Source: Candidatus Cellulosilyticum pullistercoris (GTDB lineage: Bacteria > Bacillota > Clostridia > Lachnospirales > Cellulosilyticaceae). From it: a stretch of 10,111 nt of DNA. A program made the translations under genes and the position numbers. The notes beneath the pieces are model-generated. The model made no database searches. It was not told the DNA's origin and was given only the letters and a program-made list of their open reading frames with translations. Location: NCBI GenBank assembly GCA_018883705.1, contig JAHLFQ010000246.1:1-10111 (forward strand), read 5' to 3'. This document shows positions 7,256-10,111 of this stretch, piece by piece (positions within the stretch are counted from its first letter, which is position 1; every line of letters begins with the position of its first letter).

Positions 7256-7285
7256 TTATCATAGCATTGATAAATGGAATATGAA
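7256..7285 (-). promoter_or_regulatory. Candidate LysR gene promoter with overlapping dyad (autoregulation)
   Basis: Read on the - strand, TTCATA (complement of 7280-7285) and TATGAT (complement of 7258-7263, 5 of 6 to -10) are 16 nt apart, giving a leader of about 25 nt. A perfect 6-bp inverted repeat TTATCA-N6-TGATAA (7256-7273) covers the -10 box and part of the spacer, where a bound regulator would block transcription. Negative autoregulation is common in LysR-type genes; here it is inferred from position. Confidence 0.4.
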
Positions 7286-7385
7286 ATATGTATGCTAATG
7301 ATGAATAAAACATAGTGATATAAGTAATAATAAACAAAAAACCATTATCTGACACAAAGAAAAAGTGAAAAACAACAAAAAGCAG

Positions 7386-7414
7386 TTGACCTATGTAAAG
7401 AAATAATGTATTAT
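7386..7414 (+). promoter_or_regulatory. Sigma-A-type promoter of the antiterminator/PTS operon
   Basis: TTGACC (7386-7391, 5 of 6) and TATTAT (7409-7414, 5 of 6) are separated by exactly 17 nt. The start point would be near 7421, about 16 nt before the RAT element, so the RAT lies at the very start of the leader as in other bgl/lic/sac systems. No CcpA cre site was recognised nearby. Confidence 0.75.
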
Positions 7415-7436
7415 ATGAATATAAATAAAGATTGTT

Positions 7437-7465
7437 GGATTGTTACTGGTAAAGCAGGCTATACC
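7437..7465 (+). promoter_or_regulatory. Ribonucleic antiterminator (RAT) 1
   Basis: GGATTGTTACT (7437-7447), a short loop, then AGGCTATACC (7456-7465). This is the RAT pattern bound by the CAT domain of BglG/LicT/SacT proteins, usually GGATTGTTACT...CAGGCAAAACC. The last ten bases are also the 5' arm of the terminator that follows, so RAT folding and terminator folding are mutually exclusive. Here TAT replaces the usual AAA in the 3' part. Confidence 0.9.
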
Positions 7466-7526
7466 ATTTTGTGAATGAATAATCGTTATTCATATTTTTA
7501 TTCACGGGGCGGTATAGCCTTTTTTG
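7456..7526 (+). terminator. RAT-controlled leader terminator before the antiterminator gene
   Basis: AGGCTATACC (7456-7465) pairs perfectly with GGTATAGCCT (7511-7520), followed by a T-run (7520-7525). The interior can pair further: GTGAAT (7471-7476) with ATTCAC (7500-7505), or ATGAATAA (7475-7482) with TTATTCAT (7486-7493). Its 5' arm is the 3' arm of RAT 1, making it a conditional attenuator rather than an end-of-gene terminator. Confidence 0.9.
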
Positions 7527-7561
7527 GATAAAAAATAAGATAAAGGGTAAGTGTGACAAGC

Positions 7562-8398
7562 ATGAAAGTTGTGAAAGTCATTAACAACAACCTAATTAAG
7601 TCCGTGGATGAAAAGAATAATGAAGTATTAGTAATGGGATGTGGGCTAGGTTTTAAAAAAGTACCTGGAGATGAAATAGATGAAAGTTTGATTGAGAAAG
7701 TTTACAAAGCGAGTGAACAAACAAACTCAAGTCAACTTATCCAGTTACTAGAAAAGATTCCACTAGAACATATTCAAGCTACTAATGAGATTATTAGTTT
7801 TGCAAAGGCTTCATTAGGAAAGAAGCTCAATCAAAATATTTATATTACTTTAGCAGATCATATTAACTTCGCTCTAGAGAGAGCAAAGCAAGGTATTGTA
7901 ATGAAAAATGCTTTACTCTGGGAAATCAAAAAGCTTTATAATCATGAATTCCTAGTAGGGAAAGAAGCACTAAACATCATTAAACGTAGGTTAAAGGTAG
8001 ACTTACCAGAAGATGAGGCTGGCTTTATTGCATTACATTTTGTAAATGCTTTAATGGATGACTTATCAATAGAGAAAACAACCGATATGACTAAAATGAT
8101 TCAACGCATTTTAAATATCATAAAGTATCACTTTAACTTAGAATTAGATGAGTATTCTATTCACTATGAACGTTTTATTACACACCTTAAATTCTTTGCT
8201 CAGAGAATTTTTACAGGAGTGACTATCGATGATCAGGATGACCAGTTCATTGAAGTACTTAAAGCAAAGTATAAAGAAGAATATGCTTGTACTGTTAAAG
8301 TAAGAGATTACATTAAACAAGAGTTTAATGCCAATCTAACAGAAGACGAAATGATTTATTTAACGATTCATATTAATCGTATTACACAATGTAGTTAA
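7562..8398 (+). CDS. licT: BglG/LicT-family transcriptional antiterminator (CAT-PRD1-PRD2)
   Basis: A 278-residue RNA-binding antiterminator. Residues 1-55 form the CAT domain (MKVVKVINNN, then VLVMGCGLGFKK), which as a dimer stabilises RAT hairpins. Two PTS regulation domains follow with all four phosphorylatable histidines: H100 (LADHI) and H159 (LHF) in PRD1, H208 (ITHLKF) and H270 (TIHINR) in PRD2. H100 and H159 carry the same numbers as in B. subtilis LicT, which supports the ATG at 7562. The only clear binding site, AAAGGG (7542-7547), is 14 nt away and better spaced for an in-frame GTG at 7553, so a product three residues longer remains possible. In this family EII phosphorylates PRD1 to inactivate the protein without substrate, while HPr phosphorylation of PRD2 activates it. 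RATs on both sides of the gene, and the EIIBCA gene downstream, indicate autoregulation and control of that permease. Confidence 0.93.
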   Translation: MKVVKVINNNLIKSVDEKNNEVLVMGCGLGFKKVPGDEIDESLIEKVYKASEQTNSSQLIQLLEKIPLEHIQATNEIISFAKASLGKKLNQNIYITLADHINFALERAKQGIVMKNALLWEIKKLYNHEFLVGKEALNIIKRRLKVDLPEDEAGFIALHFVNALMDDLSIEKTTDMTKMIQRILNIIKYHFNLELDEYSIHYERFITHLKFFAQRIFTGVTIDDQDDQFIEVLKAKYKEEYACTVKVRDYIKQEFNANLTEDEMIYLTIHINRITQCS

Positions 8399-8422
8399 AC
8401 AATTTAATATATAAATTATATA

Positions 8423-8450
8423 GGATTGTTACTTTAAGTAGGCTATACCT
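8423..8450 (+). promoter_or_regulatory. Ribonucleic antiterminator (RAT) 2
   Basis: GGATTGTTACT (8423-8433) and AGGCTATACCT (8440-8450) match RAT 1 exactly in both conserved blocks. The apical part is two nucleotides shorter (TTAAGT against GGTAAAGC). It lies 24 nt after the antiterminator stop codon, and ATACCT (8445-8450) is shared with the next terminator stem. No good promoter is seen between the genes, so it probably acts on transcript reading through from the upstream promoter. Confidence 0.88.
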
Positions 8451-8503
8451 AAATAAAAATCAATAAGCTAAGACTTTATTGGTTCTTATTTAGGTATTTT
8501 TTT
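8445..8503 (+). terminator. RAT-controlled terminator before the EIIBCA gene
   Basis: A perfect 12-bp stem, ATACCTAAATAA (8445-8456) with TTATTTAGGTAT (8486-8497), is extended inside by CAATAA (8461-8466) with TTATTG (8476-8481) and followed by seven T (8497-8503). The 5' arm overlaps RAT 2, so bound antiterminator prevents it from forming. It is a second checkpoint, limiting permease expression when the antiterminator is inactive. Confidence 0.9.
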
Positions 8504-8535
8504 GACTAAAAATTAAGGATGTAGGAGGACATAAG

Positions 8536-10111
8536 ATGAATTATAAAAGCTTAGCGGAAGAGATTATTCGTCTAGTAGGTGGAGAAGATAATATTGCATC
8601 ACTAGTACACTGTGCAACTAGATTACGTTTCAACCTCAAGGATGAAAGTAAGGCAGACACAGCAAAACTCAAAGCAACTAAAGGTGTTATGGGTGCTGTA
8701 AGTAATGGCGGACAATACCAAGTTATTATTGGTAGTAATGTATCACATGTTTTCAAAGAAATTATGGGAATGACAAAACTTGACAGCGGAAGTCAAGATG
8801 GACAAGAAAAAGATGATCGTAAGATAATTGATAAAGTAATTAGTACAATTTCAGGTATTTTCACACCTGTTTTACCAGCTATTACAGCAGCAGGTATGCT
8901 TAAAGCAGTATTAGCTATTCTTGTTACAACTAAACTACTTACTAATGATTCACAAACTTATCAAGTATTAAACTTTATGGCAGATGCAGGTTTCTACTTC
9001 TTGCCAATCTTACTTGCTAATTCAGCAGCTAAAAAGTTTAAATGTAATCCATATATGGCTATGATGATGGGGGGAATATTACTTCATCCAACATTTACAA
9101 GTATGATTAGTGCTGCTAAAGAAGCAGGTACAGGGATTGCAGTATTTGGTTTAAATATTCCATTAGCTAGCTATGGGTCAAGTGTAATTCCTATTATTTT
9201 ATCAGTATGGTTAATGTCTTATGTAGAACCATTTGCTGATAAAGTATCACCAAATGCAGTTAAGTTCTTCTTAAAACCATTAATTACAGCAATGGTAGTA
9301 GGTATCGCAACATTAGTTGTTGTTGGACCACTTGGTTATATTATTAGTGATAAAGTTGCAGCTGTTATGCATGCAATTGAAGCACGTGCAAGTTGGTTAG
9401 TGCCAACAATCATCGGAGCATTATCACCACTATTAGTTATGACAGGAACACATTATGGTATTGTTCCAATTGGAATTAATAACATTATGACATTAGGTTA
9501 TGATACATTTGTAGGGCCAGGAATGCTTGTTTCTAACGTAGCTCAAGGTGGAGCAGCAGTGGCTATTTCTTTAAAAACAAAAGACTCGGAATTTAAACAA
9601 TTAGCAAGTACTTCAGGTATCACAGCTTTATGTGGTATTACAGAGCCAGCATTATATGGTGTAAACTTAAAAACTAAAGTAGGTCTTTATGCATCTATAA
9701 TCGGTGGTGGTATTGGTGGTCTCTTCTATGGTATCTTCGGAGTAGCTAGATATGCAACAGGTTCTCCAGGGTTATTAACGCTACCAGTTTATATTGGTGG
9801 AGATTCAATGTCTAACTTTTACTACGCATGTATCGGTGCAGCAATCGGTATAATAGTAGCATTTATCGTGGCATACATTCTTTACAAAGATCCAGCAAAT
9901 GAAACAGTAGAAGAAGTGAAAGAAGAAGTAAAAAAAGCACCAGTTAAAGAAGGAATGGTAACTATTTCTGCACCCCTTACTGGAGAAGCAGTAGCATTAA
10001 GTGAGGTAAATGACTTAACTTTTGCAGAAGAAATTATGGGACCAGGGATGGCTATTATCCCAACAGAAGGTAAGGTAGTTTCACCAGTAAACGGAACAGT
10101 AGCTATGATTT
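8536..10111 (+). CDS. bglP: PTS beta-glucoside-type EIIBCA permease, partial (3' end outside window)
   Basis: 525 codons are open to the right edge; family members are about 610-635 residues. It imports and phosphorylates a sugar using phosphoenolpyruvate via HPr. Order: EIIB 1-80 with the phosphorylated cysteine C26 in LVHCATRLRF; a polar linker; membrane EIIC about 105-450, including FGLNIPLASYGSSVIPII, THYGIVPIGINNI and the GITEP motif at 367-371; a charged linker about 450-473 (VEEVKEEVKK); then the start of EIIA from 474 (ISAPLTGEAVALSEV, MGPGMAIIPTEGKVVSPVNGT). The EIIA active histidine lies beyond the window. AGGAGG (8523-8528) is 7 nt before the ATG. The domain order and motifs fit the BglP/BglF subfamily (arbutin, salicin, cellobiose-type sugars), supported by the RAT-controlled antiterminator upstream. 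Sucrose or trehalose transport cannot be excluded. It is expected to phosphorylate and inactivate that antiterminator when substrate is absent. The symbol reflects subfamily likeness. Confidence 0.92.
   Translation, partial: MNYKSLAEEIIRLVGGEDNIASLVHCATRLRFNLKDESKADTAKLKATKGVMGAVSNGGQYQVIIGSNVSHVFKEIMGMTKLDSGSQDGQEKDDRKIIDKVISTISGIFTPVLPAITAAGMLKAVLAILVTTKLLTNDSQTYQVLNFMADAGFYFLPILLANSAAKKFKCNPYMAMMMGGILLHPTFTSMISAAKEAGTGIAVFGLNIPLASYGSSVIPIILSVWLMSYVEPFADKVSPNAVKFFLKPLITAMVVGIATLVVVGPLGYIISDKVAAVMHAIEARASWLVPTIIGALSPLLVMTGTHYGIVPIGINNIMTLGYDTFVGPGMLVSNVAQGGAAVAISLKTKDSEFKQLASTSGITALCGITEPALYGVNLKTKVGLYASIIGGGIGGLFYGIFGVARYATGSPGLLTLPVYIGGDSMSNFYYACIGAAIGIIVAFIVAYILYKDPANETVEEVKEEVKKAPVKEGMVTISAPLTGEAVALSEVNDLTFAEEIMGPGMAIIPTEGKVVSPVNGTVAMI

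Noticed and set aside
7227..7355. N-terminal extension of the LysR-type protein by 43 residues
   Set aside because: The extension has no family match and spans the predicted promoter and dyad; a good binding site precedes the ATG at 7226.
8399..8422. Independent promoter for the EIIBCA gene (TATATA/TATAAA hexamers)
   Set aside because: The stretch is simple AT sequence and no acceptable -35 lies 16-18 nt upstream; read-through from the upstream promoter explains the RAT better.
8541..8756. 71-codon open frame on the - strand
   Set aside because: Antisense to the EIIB domain, whose C26 active-site motif is intact on the + strand.
1..10111. Mobile element, prophage, CRISPR or anti-phage defence cluster
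   Set aside because: No transposase, integrase, terminal repeat, spaced repeat array or nuclease/helicase gene is visible; all genes belong to common metabolic, transport or regulatory families.

Overview
The window is AT-rich, has strong GGAGG/GGTGAT-type ribosome binding sites and dense head-to-tail operons. Together with its gene types (two-component/FtsX-type ABC exporter, PRD antiterminator, EIIBCA phosphotransferase permease), this points to a low-GC Firmicute, most likely an anaerobic member of the Clostridia (Lachnospirales-like). The genus cannot be fixed from the sequence alone. I see no insertion sequence, phage gene, tRNA, rRNA or CRISPR array. It reads as ordinary chromosome made of four transcription blocks.

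Block 1 (1-3551, + strand): the last 47 codons of a sensor histidine kinase, a strong 14-bp palindrome, then a MacB/LolD-like ABC ATPase and an 873-residue FtsX-type permease whose coding regions overlap by 4 nt. This is the usual layout of a peptide-antibiotic or envelope-stress sensing and resistance module. The palindrome contains TGACA-N4-TGTCA just upstream of a candidate promoter for the ABC genes, so it may be a response-regulator operator as well as, or instead of, a terminator. The block ends at a bidirectional terminator (3582-3636).

Block 2 (3675-4766, - strand): a lone aspartate-semialdehyde dehydrogenase gene of the archaeal/fungal-like subfamily. It is followed by a 454-bp intergenic region separating it from the divergent block 3.

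Block 3 (about 5050-7285): two short CHR-family (chromate transporter) genes overlapping by 4 nt on the + strand, meeting a convergent LysR-type regulator whose last codons overlap the second CHR gene by 18 bp. TGATAA/TTATCA dyads lie both upstream of the CHR promoter and inside the regulator's own promoter. They suggest, but do not prove, that the regulator controls both.

Block 4 (7386-10111, + strand): a sigma-A-type promoter, a ribonucleic antiterminator (RAT) overlapping an intrinsic terminator, a LicT/BglG-family antiterminator gene, a second RAT plus terminator, and a beta-glucoside-type EIIBCA permease gene running off the window. The logic is that of E. coli bgl: the permease dephosphorylates the antiterminator when substrate is present, and the antiterminator then opens both terminators.

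I found no convincing novel system. The points most worth checking are the double RAT switch with its variant sequence, the palindrome before the ABC genes, and the LysR/CHR overlap with its shared dyads.
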